From Siphonodentalium dalli (lineage: Eukaryota > Mollusca > Scaphopoda > Gadilida > Siphonodentaliidae), in the NCBI GenBank assembly GCA_032622095.1, contig CP136067.1:121927030-121991029 (forward strand): a stretch of 64,000 nucleotides of DNA, given 5' to 3'. Below, piece after piece: positions 44,876-55,850 of this stretch. The translations under genes were made by a program, and so were the position numbers. The first letter of the stretch is position 1. Every line of letters starts with the position of its first letter. The notes below the pieces were generated by a model. It did not search any database, was not told the DNA's origin, and saw nothing but the letters and a program-made list of their open reading frames with translations.

Positions 44876-45573
44876 CTCAATCCGATCAGACGGTTCCCAT
44901 ATCATCAAGATACAACAACAACATTTCTTCAAAATACGCTTTAGTTATCAGAATCGATTGTAACATAATAATGCTATAACTATGGTATCAAATTTTATCT
45001 ACATTTTGTTCAACGAAATTTAGCCGTATTATACCACTTGATTTTAGAGTTATCCATCTTCAACCTCAATTTTGTCCGAGACCGTACGTTTGATGACGTT
45101 TTTCTGGGCCTCAAATAATTGCACATCTCGAGAAATAACAAACTTCAAAAATCGATATCTGATCACTCTGAGTTTTTATGGGTGCGTTCCTCGACTCGCA
45201 TCAAATATTTTTTACCCCCGAAACCAAAGAAATAGTAATTTGGGAACGTTAATTCGGATTATGCATCTTTAATAAATGAATGTAGTCGATGTGTGTGTTA
45301 TTGGGGGATAAGGCGATGTTATCGTTGGGGTGCACTGTGTGAACCGCGAAGCTGTTCTTACTAAATGTGCACCCAACGAACACAGCACCGCATCCTCCAA
45401 TAACTTACACACCACAGTTGTACAGTCATTTCTTATATTTATATAGCTTGTTGATGATTTTTCCCATTTATTTTCACAAAATCTGCGGAGAATTTGAGGC
45501 TACGACTTCCGACATTTTGAAGAAATGTTGTTGTTGTAGCTTGATGATATGGGGACCGTCTGATCGTATTGAG
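44876..45573. mobile_element. MITE-like element M2 with 61-bp inverted repeats
   Basis: The left arm 44876-44936 and right arm 45513-45573 match at about 57 of 61 positions (ctcaatccgatcagacgg pairs with ccgtctgatcgtattgag). No ORF. A rearranged copy lies at 47666-47884. Confidence 0.85.
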
Positions 45574-45721
45574 CAACTTCGCAGCTCTTTGAGTCAGCCC
45601 AAAATAATATTTGCAAGCACTTCGCAACGATAACGTGATCGATATAAATAACTGGCTTCACATGTAATTCGGCTGAACTTTGAAAAGCATGCCTAATTAT
45701 TCTGCTGACCGCTTTTAGTGA

Positions 45722-45785
45722 TTATATTAGATTAGATTAGATTAGATTAGATTATATTAGATTAGATTAGATTAGATTAGATTAG
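45722..45785 (+). repeat. ATTAG pentanucleotide microsatellite
   Basis: About twelve tandem attag units with two ttatattag interruptions. Confidence 0.95.
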
Positions 45786-45822
45786 GTCAACAATTTGTGA
45801 TGTCGTGTTCGTGCTACGGTAT

Positions 45823-45952
45823 GTGTGCTATTGTGGGCTTCTGTGTTATTGTGGGCTTCTGTGCTATTGTGGGCTTCTGTGCTATTGTGGGCTTCTGTGC
45901 TATTGTGGGCTTCTGTGGGCTTCTGTGCTACTGTGGGCTTCTGTGCTATTGT
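45823..45952 (+). repeat. 18-bp minisatellite
   Basis: tgtgctattgtgggcttc is repeated about seven times with minor variants. Both strands stay open through it (FCAIVG or TEAHNS hexapeptides), but this is a by-product of the 18-bp period. Confidence 0.95.
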
Positions 45953-46401
45953 GATATGAAGCGGTTGGCCCAATTGCCAGTTGACCAATCACCGACCACG
46001 ATTTAGTGTAACACAGACGGGCTATGTAAATATTAATGAGAATTCCATCATAATAAAGCATATGCGACGTGTACTATTGCGGACTGAGTAGTTCAATTGT
46101 ATATAGTAGCATGACTGTGCTATTTAGACACGAGCAATTATATTATATTATATTATGCATGAATGGATGCCAATGTTAATTAAATTTCCAATCTGCATTC
46201 ACTTAACCACTGTGGGTAGTGTTTGATGTAATGAAAATGATTGACACTAGCCAAAAGCAGACTGAAGCTATTAAAACTACTGTGACTGTTATACGACCTC
46301 GGGCGGCAATCATTTGGGAACCTGCTATATATAGACGAGTATACACATGTGTGAATTAGTAGATATATATGACAAGCCGGGGGTCCAACAATGTATATAA
46401 C

Positions 46402-46834
46402 TACGAAAGCGCATTAGGGCCATCTGAAGCACCACCGCACCCCAAAATACATAAATACACAACTCGTTAAAACGACTTGCAATTCGTTATATATAACGAC
46501 TTCCAACAACTCGTTATAACGACTTCCAACAACTCGTTATAACGACTTACAACTCGTTATAGCGTCTTCCAAGTCGTTATATAACCAGTTGTCGGAAGTC
46601 GTAACGAAATAAAATCAAGTCATTATAACGACTTGTAATAATTTCTACAAGTCGTTATAACGACTTCCAACAACTCGTTATAACGAGTTGCAAGTCCTTA
46701 TATAAGTCGTTATGTAAGTCGTTATAAAGAGTTGTTGCAAGTCGTTATAACGACTTGCAAATCGTTAAAACTAGTTGTGTATTTGTATGTTTGGGGGTGC
46801 GGTGTTGTTTATGATGGCCCTATTCGCTTTCGTA
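46402..46834. mobile_element. Foldback element with palindromic minisatellite core
   Basis: The outer arms are inverted (tacgaaagcgcattagggcc with ggccctattcgctttcgta), about 65 bp each. The ~300-bp core is built from repeated short palindromes of the type aactcgttataacgacttcc and aagtcgttataacgactt in both orientations. The whole single strand can fold on itself many ways. No ORF. Confidence 0.85.
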
Positions 46835-47665
46835 TAATATAAATTTATATACCACCATAACCACTAATATATCATCATCATCATGCCACTAATTGTTTGT
46901 TTGTTAACTTGCTAATGTTCTTATGTTACATATTAATTTATGGCATAGTAAAACATTGAAACCGATTAATGTGAATGAATGCTCAATGAGTGCACAAGTT
47001 TGTACCCTCTTATAAATTACGCGTGTTTAAGTGTTATACAGTATTTGGCCCCTGGTTTAGAAATGGACATGAAGATTTTGTTTGTTGTCTTTTGATGTAA
47101 TCAAAGTAAAAGAATTCTGATGTAATTTCAGACATGTGTGTGAAAATAAAAAAGGGGAAAATGGCGTCAACTTTATATGGATTAACACGGGCATCATTTT
47201 CATAAGGATTGAATTCAATAGTAAATTCTACACTCTTAGACATTCTACACAATATGTGTTACATTTGACCTTAAACAAAATTGTGTAGAAATGATACATG
47301 ACATATATGTGTCGGTGGAATTTTCAATATTAGTGAATATGTGAGTATACTGTATTAGTACATACTGTAGATGAGATACAAACCTCGTAAAAGCTACCAT
47401 ATTACAAATCTGACAGCAGCTTTAAAACTGTGTGATAAACAAATATGTGCTGTTCAGTTTTGACACAAACATGGTGTATTACAAATTTCAAAGCATCTGC
47501 AAATTGTTTGTTCTGTGATAGCCTTTACGAGTTTTGTGTCTCAAAGAACACATTTCATATAATAACTATGATACACTCACATATTCAATCGCATTCAACG
47601 TTGATGAAATTCAACAGACACATAAATGCCTTGTGTCTTTTCTAAACAATTGTGTTTAAAGGTAC

Positions 47666-47884
47666 TCAATCCGATCAGACGCTCCTAAGTTACTATTTCT
47701 TTGGCTTCGGGGGTAAAAGATATTGGATTCGAGTCGAGGAATCTACCCATCAAAGCTAAGATTGGTCAGATATAGATTTTTGAAGTTTGTTATTTCAATT
47801 GTTTGTGGGTCAGAAGCATGAGGGCAAGCGGACGGTCTTGCAGATAAAGATGGATAACCCTAAATTCAGTTGGTAATAATAATA
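47666..47884 (-). mobile_element. Rearranged copy of MITE-like element M2
   Basis: It starts ctcaatccgatcagacg like M2. Its interior then matches M2 45100-45250 in reverse complement (ttactatttctttggcttcggg, gaggaa, tttttgaagtttgttatttc). It directly abuts foldback F1 copy 2. Confidence 0.7.
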
Positions 47885-48299
47885 GGGTTAGGGAACCTTA
47901 TAAAGTCGAAAACATAACACGGGGAATATATTTCTTAGTTTTTATCTGTTCCTTGATAATGTACTTCACTGTAGATTAAGGTCCCACCTCGAAATTGCAT
48001 GCTTTTCTGTAACTTTTGTAAGACGACATTGCAATAAACATTGAATTAGTTACCAAGGAGAAATTCCATAATTGTAAGCGACGCAAAGCAAAATCGCTCA
48101 CAAAGTCACTTTCAAGTTTTCAAATTTCGAGTTGGATTCTTCACCTACAGTGAAGTACATTATCAAGGAGCAGATAATAACTAAGAAATATATTCTCCGT
48201 ATTATTTTTTCAACTTTATAATGTTCCCTGTCAAAACTTCAAAAAGTTCCAAGGGTTTGTACTGGTGTAATATGATCTCTGCGGGCATTAGCCAGAGTA
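47885..48299. mobile_element. Foldback element F1, copy 2
   Basis: Left arm from 47888 (ccttataaagtcgaaaacat) and right arm from about 48125 to 48299 (ttcacctacagtgaagtacattatcaagga through attagccagag). Same family as 33774-34160. Confidence 0.75.
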
Positions 48300-48722
48300 G
48301 AGATTCATGGCATGATCTAACAAACGTCCTGCTGACATCGTCTCGTTTATTTAATTACACCCATGCATGTTAATTGTAAAGTCCCACATCATATGTATTG
48401 AGTGCTTATATGTCGCCCACTACCGACGACCTCTATTTGAAAATCGATTCTAGTTTATGCACATAATGTCATATTCGTTCTTCAGTGACCTATTAAAGAT
48501 TGAATGCACGAAAGAAAGAACACATATCGAACTAATTACTGAATCGATGAATAGTTGAGTAGTCACATGGTGAGAAACAGGCATGTATCACCCATTGTAT
48601 AGCGCAGTTATGTACCCAGATTGCCAAGGTCAGCCTGCCTATAATCGATGGGGACAATATATATTTATGGTTTATGACATCCAGGTACAATGACAACATA
48701 ATAACGTCGGTGGGTTTCTAAT

Positions 48723-49144
48723 GGTACGTTCATATATATACACTGGCAAGTTTGCACGGTATGTTATGCAAGGCATTTCATTATAGAAAACAACATGGTG
48801 CCATAATTTGAAAGTAAACGTGCATATAACATGCCTCTTTACCAAACAAAGCGAACGACATGAGAAGTAAAAGTTTTGTAGTTCCATTTTTAACGACGCT
48901 ACTGACATTTGCCTTCAAATACCTGTATGATTGATTCTTGCGAGATAATTGCACGCTATTTACAGGTAAAGTCCGGTGGCATGGCTACAGGTGGAACTAC
49001 GGGGATTTTACTTCGCATGTAGTTAGGTGCGGTACAGATGCATTGTATATGCTTGTTTCCATTCATATTCTGGCACCATATCGTTTTCTACGACGAAATG
49101 CCTGCAAACCATACCGTGCAAACGTGCCAGTGTATGAACGTACC
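48723..49144. mobile_element. Long inverted repeat (422 bp)
   Basis: ggtacgttcata at 48723 pairs with tatgaacgtacc at 49144. Pairing continues through cactggcaagtttgcacggtat with ataccgtgcaaacgtgccagtg, and gaaaacaacatggtgcca with tggcaccatatcgttttc. An inner pair includes gtaaaagttttgtagttcc. No ORF with a recognised domain. Confidence 0.8.
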
Positions 49145-49734
49145 CTAAAAGGTCGTATACATGCCATTTTGGTGCTAAACTTTTTATTGCATTTTCGGAA
49201 TCTACGGGTTCGATCAGTGGTTCGATTACATAAGTTCCTCAGATAACTTGTCAGTATTTCAAGTATAAATGCCATTTTCGATGTTTTTCAGGGCAATTCG
49301 TGTTATATAATGTCGTATCTGGGTTCCCCGCGAAAAATGTTCGTTAATTCTGTAATGTGGTACTTTTTATTTCGAAACCGTTTCTGATAGGATAATTCTG
49401 ATTGGATTTTTTAAGAAGAATGGTCGGAGGGCGTACCCTCCTTATCTTGATTGACAGAGTCATAAATTCATTTTGTAGTAATCCATGGCTCGAAGTCATT
49501 TATTTGTTGCATATATTCTATAGAAAGAGATGGTCCCATAAATGGCCGGATTTAGTGTACGTACAGTACCCCTTTAATGCTGTCGACAAAGATGCCGACA
49601 ACCAATGAGAAGAAGAGAAAATACGATTGGCCGCGAAATTGAATGTAGCTGATTTGCACAAATCGCATTACAGCTATCGTAGTGAAAACTTTTTGTTTTG
49701 TGTATGCATAGTCAAATACAAAATAATGGGGAAA

Positions 49735-51910
49735 ATACAATAAACACCCGGCCAATAAGGCCTATATGTCATGCTTAATATCAATCAGTTTGCATACGTG
49801 TAAGGAATATTTTGCGTATCAATTCCTGCAAAATATAGTTAAAAGAAAATTAAACTTTCTTCTTAGTCATTGCATATATGTGTTAACCACTAATACAATC
49901 GATAGCTTTTCTATTTATATAGATAACTCTTTCTTTTGCCGAAAGCGTCGGAGAGATACTTAGATAATTGTCGTGGATAAGATATTATTTCTGGTAATGC
50001 GTCATAAAATTTTCCTTCCGATACCAATTCAGAGATTATGTTGGATAGAGATTTTAATAGATATACCCTGAGGTCATGATAATTAGGGCAACGCAAGAGA
50101 AAGTGAGTTTCATCTGCAACCTCGTTCAAGTTACATATGACGCAAATACTTTCATGGAGTTTCTCATTCTAATATTTATAGAACGTCCAGTTTCGACCCT
50201 TAAAGGGAGAATGGCACATCGGAATTGTGCTAAAATCGAACGATGTGGTTTGTGTAAAATCATAGCTACATATTTCTCAGTTGCATAAGTCATTTTAAAT
50301 TTTTTGTATGTGCGTAATTTCGGGATATAATTTAAATTTTGTAGCCAGGTTTCTTCTTGTTCTCGTGAGAGTCTATATTGAAAAACATTCAAACAACACG
50401 ATTGTAGATATTCAAAATTCTGTGTCATGTTTATATTAGCAAGTATTTTACCAAAGGATGCACTTCAACCATTTGAGTTTTCCATCAAATAGCATAGAAA
50501 AACAATTTTCACAAGTCTATTGTCAGGTAGTTTTATTAAATGATTCCAAAGTCTGGCCATATTCACTCAACGTCGCATTCTGTTTGTCTCAATCCCAATT
50601 TCACCATATATAGCCATACAAAACCTATGTACACCTAAAAAAAAATACATGAAAGCCCTGTATTGAATCGTATCTATACAGTGATATTTCTTATAGCCGC
50701 AAACCGCTGAAGCATAGTCCAATATCGGACTTACACAGTTAAGAAAGAGTTTTCCATAAATCTTAAAACCTATGTCTTTATACGTGTGGATGATTTATAT
50801 TACTGCTCCCTAAAGCTCTACCTGCCGACTTTGACAGAGTATCTGCAGTAATGCCGAAGTCTCCATTTTCATGAACCATTATTCCAAGAGACTTGTATTT
50901 CTGTTCAATTCATACAACATTATTATTGAAAACAATTGTATTGGGTGTCAAATCTGCATATTTACGTCTGAAATGAACGAGTTTAGTTTTATCTATATTG
51001 ATAGTCATACGCCATTTGCAGCACCAATTTTCGACTGTCTTTAACATAACCTGCATATCAGTTTCATTCCCGGTTACCAAAACAAAATCATTGGCATACG
51101 CAAGTGAGGAAATCTTATGTTCACCTAAATCAACCCCAATGTTTAGATCTTTAAGTTCACGAATAAGATCATTAACATACACATTAAAGAGCGTTGTGGA
51201 AATATTGTCACCCTGTTTCACCCCAAAGTTGCAAGCAAATGTGGCAGATATGAGTCCATTTGTGCATACGCGTGAGTAAGTGCTCTGATACATAATTCTT
51301 ATTTATTGGTATACATATTACCATCCACACCACATTTAAGTAGCTTGAACGGTAACATGTACCTATCAACACAGTCAAACGCTTTACGGAAGTCAATAAA
51401 TGTTGTAAATAACTGTTTCTTCCCATTTATATAAGGCTCGACGGCATACGAATATAGTCAGAATCAGAATCAGTTTATTGCAAAAGCTATGATTTAACAC
51501 AGAACATGCAAAATGTATATATGTACAATAGCAGGAAACGATAGTGGCTATAATCTTATACTCAATGTACCCATGCCACATGATATCATATAATATTTAT
51601 CTATCTCAACCCTATCCAAACACGACCTTCCGGGTCTAAAACCATTTTGTTCCTCATTCGGTATTTCATGCATCTCAAAAAATTCCATTTGTCTGTTGTT
51701 AAGTTTATTACTATATAATTTACTACATGTACATGTACGGTTTAGAGAGATACCACGGTAGTTCAATGAGATTCTGGGATCCATTGTTTTGTCTTTTGGA
51801 ATGGGACATATCAAATATTGTCTCCAGATCACATAACATATAACATCACATATATAACATACGTGGTAATGTAGGATAGCTTGAATGTTGGGTGATGTCA
51901 AAAATGGCAC
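49735..51910 (-). pseudogene. LINE ORF2 with RT, 5'-truncated and broken
   Basis: Minus strand. RT finger at 51910-51548 (CPIPKDKTMDPRISLNYRG, EEQNGFRPGRSCLDR), then a gap, then 51293-50910 with FGVKQGDNISTTLFNVYVNDLI (motif B) and LAYANDFVLV. Motif C thus reads YAND, with the first catalytic Asp changed to Asn. The C-terminal part is at 50428-49911 (ILAQFRCAILPLRVETGR, then VADETHFLLRCPNY). The 3' end near 49745 shares the aaacacccggcc...ggcctat end with the fragment at 44280-44721. Frameshifts break it at several places. Confidence 0.8.
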
Positions 51911-53652
51911 TATTTTAGAGCGTTTTATTTTTGGCCTAAAGTTACGAAAAGATAAGACTTAATAGAATGTAGTAGTATTATATAACAAAGAAACATAGTA
52001 TATAGACATAATACTACGAGATGGGGGGGGGGGGTCACTAGCTTTTCAACTTTCTTGATCGCGTTAAAAAAATTAAAGTGATGTGAAACACCGCGGTAGG
52101 GTGATCAACTGGAACCAGTGAATAATCTTGTTCGAAGTAGTAATTTGTTTAAATATTATATCCAAATAGACGATACATACAGCCATTCTTTTTATATTAA
52201 TTAAATACCGCGACTCTCCATGGCGAAATCATTTTCGTTAGTTTATCACCGATAGATGCGTCCCGAATCGAGTAGTAAATATTTACAATTGAGCGTTGTT
52301 CAAACGATGTTTTCTATGGAGTGGTACAGTCGATTTGCTGCTTCCGATTTTCTGCGATGTTAGTAGAATGTTACATTCCTCCAGTTGGCATAGCGCCCGC
52401 ATACCAACTTTTCAGTTTCACGCACCCGAACAAGTACGTAATATGTCTTAAAGAAAATTAGCTTTATGTTTAAAACAGTATGTACTTCAAAAATGATTGA
52501 AATGAGGCCTATGGAAAATATTTACACCATTTTAACCTTTGTACATGGGTATATATCGCTACGAGTAATCTGATAAGCTCGAGGTTATATATGTCAGGGT
52601 TGACTGCCCCCTTTAATTAGAACGATTTAATGAATGTTTAATGTGATTTTTTTTCAAGTTGGGAAATCAATTAAATAACAAGACGAGATACACCTGTGTT
52701 TCATAATCAATAATTCATGCATAGCTCAATACAACTGTTTATGTTGTCCTACAATTCCCAATTGGGAGCTATTAAAACTACCACCATATATACATGTGTA
52801 TATATTTCGACCTGGGGTTGCGACATAAATACAAACCTTAAACCTGCGATAACCGAATACCCGATGATGAGTAGTTGCTTTATTCATATTTATTCGTTTG
52901 TAGGGATGATCAGCTGTTCAAACATATGCTGAATTATCATGCAGCTGATCCGGAATAGCCATACAAGTGTATCATTAGAAGAATTAATATGCACGCATGT
53001 CTGTCGTTAAAGGTGGTCTATATCTCTTTGTAAACATGTGGTATATAGCTACCGGGGTTTACAATATTATATATCAATCGAAGACCCCTGTCCGGAAATG
53101 CTTCTGTCGATTAATATTGATTAGATTTCGAATATTTTCTGGTCTAAAATTTGTGGTTGTTTAGCTAACGAACAATATTGGTTACTGTTAACAGAGACTA
53201 GAAATTTTATTGTGGAATTTTGTCATAAATAAACGGTAATTAGACTCATTATCGCTTATAACTGTGTAATAAAACAATCAATATTGGATAGCTGACGTTC
53301 GGATCATAGCTATGGAACACCCTAATGATATCTATCGATATATGGTATCGCATGTATGGTCTGTTCTAAAAATAGAACAATAAATTGTCCTGCTTAATTA
53401 TCTCATTTCATAATAAAATATTCGAAATGAAATCAAAATTAATTGATAGCAGCGTTTCCGGGCATGGGTCTTCAAATCATATTTATTATTTTATACCCAC
53501 GAAACTATTCCAAAATTGTTCTATGAAGAGATAATCCATCTTTAACTTTTGTATCTGAACATCCATGTGCAGCTGAAGAATACCGGCCAGATACAAGAGG
53601 CTTCTCTATTACATGCTTGTTCTTGGAATTGTAGTATTATGGCTGGTCCATA
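51911..53652. other. Non-coding stretch
   Basis: No gene. A G run (11 G) lies at about 52024-52034. A degenerate end of the A element lies at 52502-52536. Otherwise featureless AT-rich DNA. Confidence 0.5.
52502..52536 (-). repeat. Degenerate terminus of the A element
   Basis: tgaggcctatggaaaatatttacacca matches the reverse complement of the A-element left end with few changes. The rest of the element is not seen. Confidence 0.6.
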
Positions 53653-53908
53653 TTAACCCTTTACCCAACAGAACGGACCTGTGCCAATGCATTCTCTTAT
53701 ATATGCGAGGCGACCTATGGTCGACTCGCATATATAAGAGAATGCATTGGCACAGGGCATAACTGTAACTATCACAATGTGGCCGGTCAAGGAGCCGGTT
53801 CCAATGATATCCATATTTGTATGGTTCTATTGAGACAGACAGAAGATATTTTAGGCTGTTGAAGCTTTATTTGGCCGGTTTTGGCCGTTTTGTTGGGTTA
53901 AGGGTTAA
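53653..53908. mobile_element. piggyBac-like MITE with TTAA flanks (248 bp)
   Basis: TTAA at 53653-53656 and 53905-53908 flank inverted ends ccctttacccaacagaacgg and ccgttttgttgggttaaggg (18 of 20 paired). TTAA duplications with CCC-starting termini are the piggyBac signature. It contains the palindrome at 53678-53756. No ORF. Confidence 0.75.
53678..53756. repeat. 79-bp near-perfect palindrome
   Basis: 32-bp arms match exactly (cctgtgccaatgcattctct with agagaatgcattggcacagg). The 15-bp centre is itself palindromic (cgacctatggtcg). A solo right arm occurs at 34675-34712. Confidence 0.9.
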
Positions 53909-54044
53909 CACATCCGTATGGAGCATATACGTTAATTCCATGTGGGGTCACCATTGTATTGAGTGTTGTGCTTATCGGAAACTCTTTACATACTGCATAT
54001 ATACACATGTATTCTATTCACTGAACGCTTGAAAGATGAGGCTC

Positions 54045-54150
54045 CACATATCATGGTGGAGAATCATTTGGTTTCGAGTTGATGAGTACCACGCATTCAA
54101 GATGGCAGATGGGCTCGCAAATGCGACCAGAAAAGATGAAAACGGTAATA
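54045..54150 (+). repeat. Dispersed repeat D, copy 2, at the Ngaro insertion point
   Basis: It matches 44150-44245 in reverse complement and ends directly before the left end of the Ngaro-type element, which therefore probably inserted into or beside this repeat. Confidence 0.65.
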
Positions 54151-54158
54151 AACTAGGA

Positions 54159-54353
54159 AAAGGTAATTTTACTTGTAAAAGCTTTTACGTTGTAGATGGA
54201 TAAGGGTGATATAATGCCACTGGGTACCTCAGATTCCGAGAAAGAGTAAGCTGCCGAGGTCAGTTCCAACAGCGTCTTTTAGTCTCCAGGAATCAATTCC
54301 TTTGTCTTAAGCCTGAAGCGTCAGTGGACAGTCTATCGAAATCTTTTAATTTT
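54159..54353 (+). repeat. Split direct repeat A1
   Basis: aaggtaattttacttgtaaa through cgaaatcttttaatttt is repeated at 62690-62909 with a handful of substitutions and a 25-bp gap. Confidence 0.95.
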
Positions 54354-54441
54354 ATCTTTGAATTTGTTGTGTGTTATTCGTCAATTTGCGAGGTGAGTAC
54401 AGTTAGTCAGCGTAATTTAAAGGTGCGAAGTCCCCTACGCC

Positions 54442-55125
54442 ATGTCTGTCAAAGTGTTGATTTTCGGTTCAAGTTTTGTTCGTAATTTCGCAGATTATTG
54501 CTTGAGGTTGCCGAAAAAATCTCATGTCCCCTTCCGGGAAAATTTTGCCGATTGTTTTTCTCTCGATCAGAGTTTGGTGTCAGTGGAGGTTAGATGCTTT
54601 GGTGTAGGTGGACTTACCGTGGGGTCGATCAACGAGGGTCATTGTCAAAGGATTCGTCAGTACTCACCTGTTATTGTGGTGCTTAATTTGGGGGGTAACG
54701 ATTTGGCCAGTCCGGAACCAGGTGAAGTGGTTAGAATTTTGAAAAAGTTTCTCGGGTTTTTGCAAACTATTGGAGTGAAGCAGGTGTTGGTATGTGAGGT
54801 TTTAAAGAGGTCTTCCACCATGTTACCAGGTAAGCGTCGAGTATTTTCTTCGGATCCTGGTGTAGTGTCGGGTTTCAACGAGAAAGTAAGTATGTTGAAT
54901 GGTTCGTTACGGGATCAATTGCCAGAGTCAGTTGATCTGGCCATTCGTGTGGTGTTTTGGAGGTTTCGAAGGTTAGCCTTATTGGTACCTGGTATACTTT
55001 GTGACGGTGTTCATTTAAAACCAGATGGCGATCATCGGTATTTTGGTAATATTCGGGCAGCATTGGTGCATGGGATTAAATACTGTTGTCTTTTACGGCG
55101 TATACCCGTAGTTCTCAGACGCTAG
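54442..55125 (+). CDS. SGNH hydrolase encoded by the Ngaro-type element
   Basis: 227 residues starting at an ATG 89 bp after repeat A1. Block I is FGSS at 8-11 (nucleophile Ser10 or Ser11). Block II Gly is in GVGGLTVG (54-61). Block III is GGND at 84-87 with the oxyanion Asn intact. Block V is DGVH at 188-191 with the Asp and His intact. The full catalytic set of the SGNH fold (small esterases, lipases and acetylhydrolases) is therefore present. Hydrolase-like ORFs have been noted in some Ngaro elements and CR1 LINEs; the substrate is unknown. This is the only element ORF with no frameshift. It is unrelated in detail to the SGNH-like ORF at 7244-7993, which lacks the Asn. Confidence in the fold is high; its role is unknown. 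Confidence 0.8.
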   Translation: MSVKVLIFGSSFVRNFADYCLRLPKKSHVPFRENFADCFSLDQSLVSVEVRCFGVGGLTVGSINEGHCQRIRQYSPVIVVLNLGGNDLASPEPGEVVRILKKFLGFLQTIGVKQVLVCEVLKRSSTMLPGKRRVFSSDPGVVSGFNEKVSMLNGSLRDQLPESVDLAIRVVFWRFRRLALLVPGILCDGVHLKPDGDHRYFGNIRAALVHGIKYCCLLRRIPVVLRR

Positions 55126-55850
55126 GTTGCCCTGAATTGGTTGTACATCGAGCCTAATTTAATCGGGTGTTTGGTACGTATCAGGCTTAGTATATTTTAC
55201 TATTTAGTTAATTATAGTATGCAGTTGGAAGGCGTCATGTGCCATGATGGCTTGGGGGGGGTCTGATAGTTAAGCCCAGTCACAGTCCCCTCGGGTGCCT
55301 AATATTGGGGTGGGCCTAATAAGAGTAAAGGGGGGGTTGAGGCTGAAATTAATAACAGTGATGGCAATTTCACTCTATATCTCCATGCCAGATAAGAGTG
55401 ATCATTGGGAACTGTGTCCAAACTTAATAATCGGGCTGAATCTTTTTGGGCGCCTGAGAGGCACCGATATCGTACTGTAAGGTCTGCTTTTACTATAAAT
55501 AACAATTGGTCGTTAAAATTTTAAAGAGGACATGTTCTCTATTCTTGGGCGATTTAGTCACGAGATCAGTACGGTAGAGTGGTTATACATTGGCCCCTTA
55601 AACACATAGGGGTCGGTACAGTTAAATAAAAAGTATTCAATGCTTGAAACAAAAATGTTGAGGTTCTTTCAATACAAATTGTTGTCATTACGGATCTACG
55701 TAATCGAGGGAGAGGGTATGCACACTAGTCTCACACGAAATCGGGATATGTCTAAAGGGACGCTCTGGGGGTTACTCCCAAGACGCAGGATACAGGCGTC
55801 CCTTGTCATTTTACATTATGGGCGTTCTAATGGGTAATCGCAGTATGCAG
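55126..55850 (+). other. Non-coding part of the Ngaro-type element
   Basis: No supported ORF. A block at 55588-55627 (ggccccttaaacaca through gtcggtacagttaaa) recurs at about 57342-57382, so a diverged direct repeat flanks the minisatellite. Confidence 0.55.

Noticed and set aside
45722-45785. Telomeric repeat
   Set aside because: The unit is ATTAG, not the metazoan TTAGGG or insect TTAGG, and it is short and internal.
45797-46006. Cys-rich repeat protein (FCAIVG repeats)
   Set aside because: It is an 18-bp minisatellite read in frame; the opposite strand is equally open.
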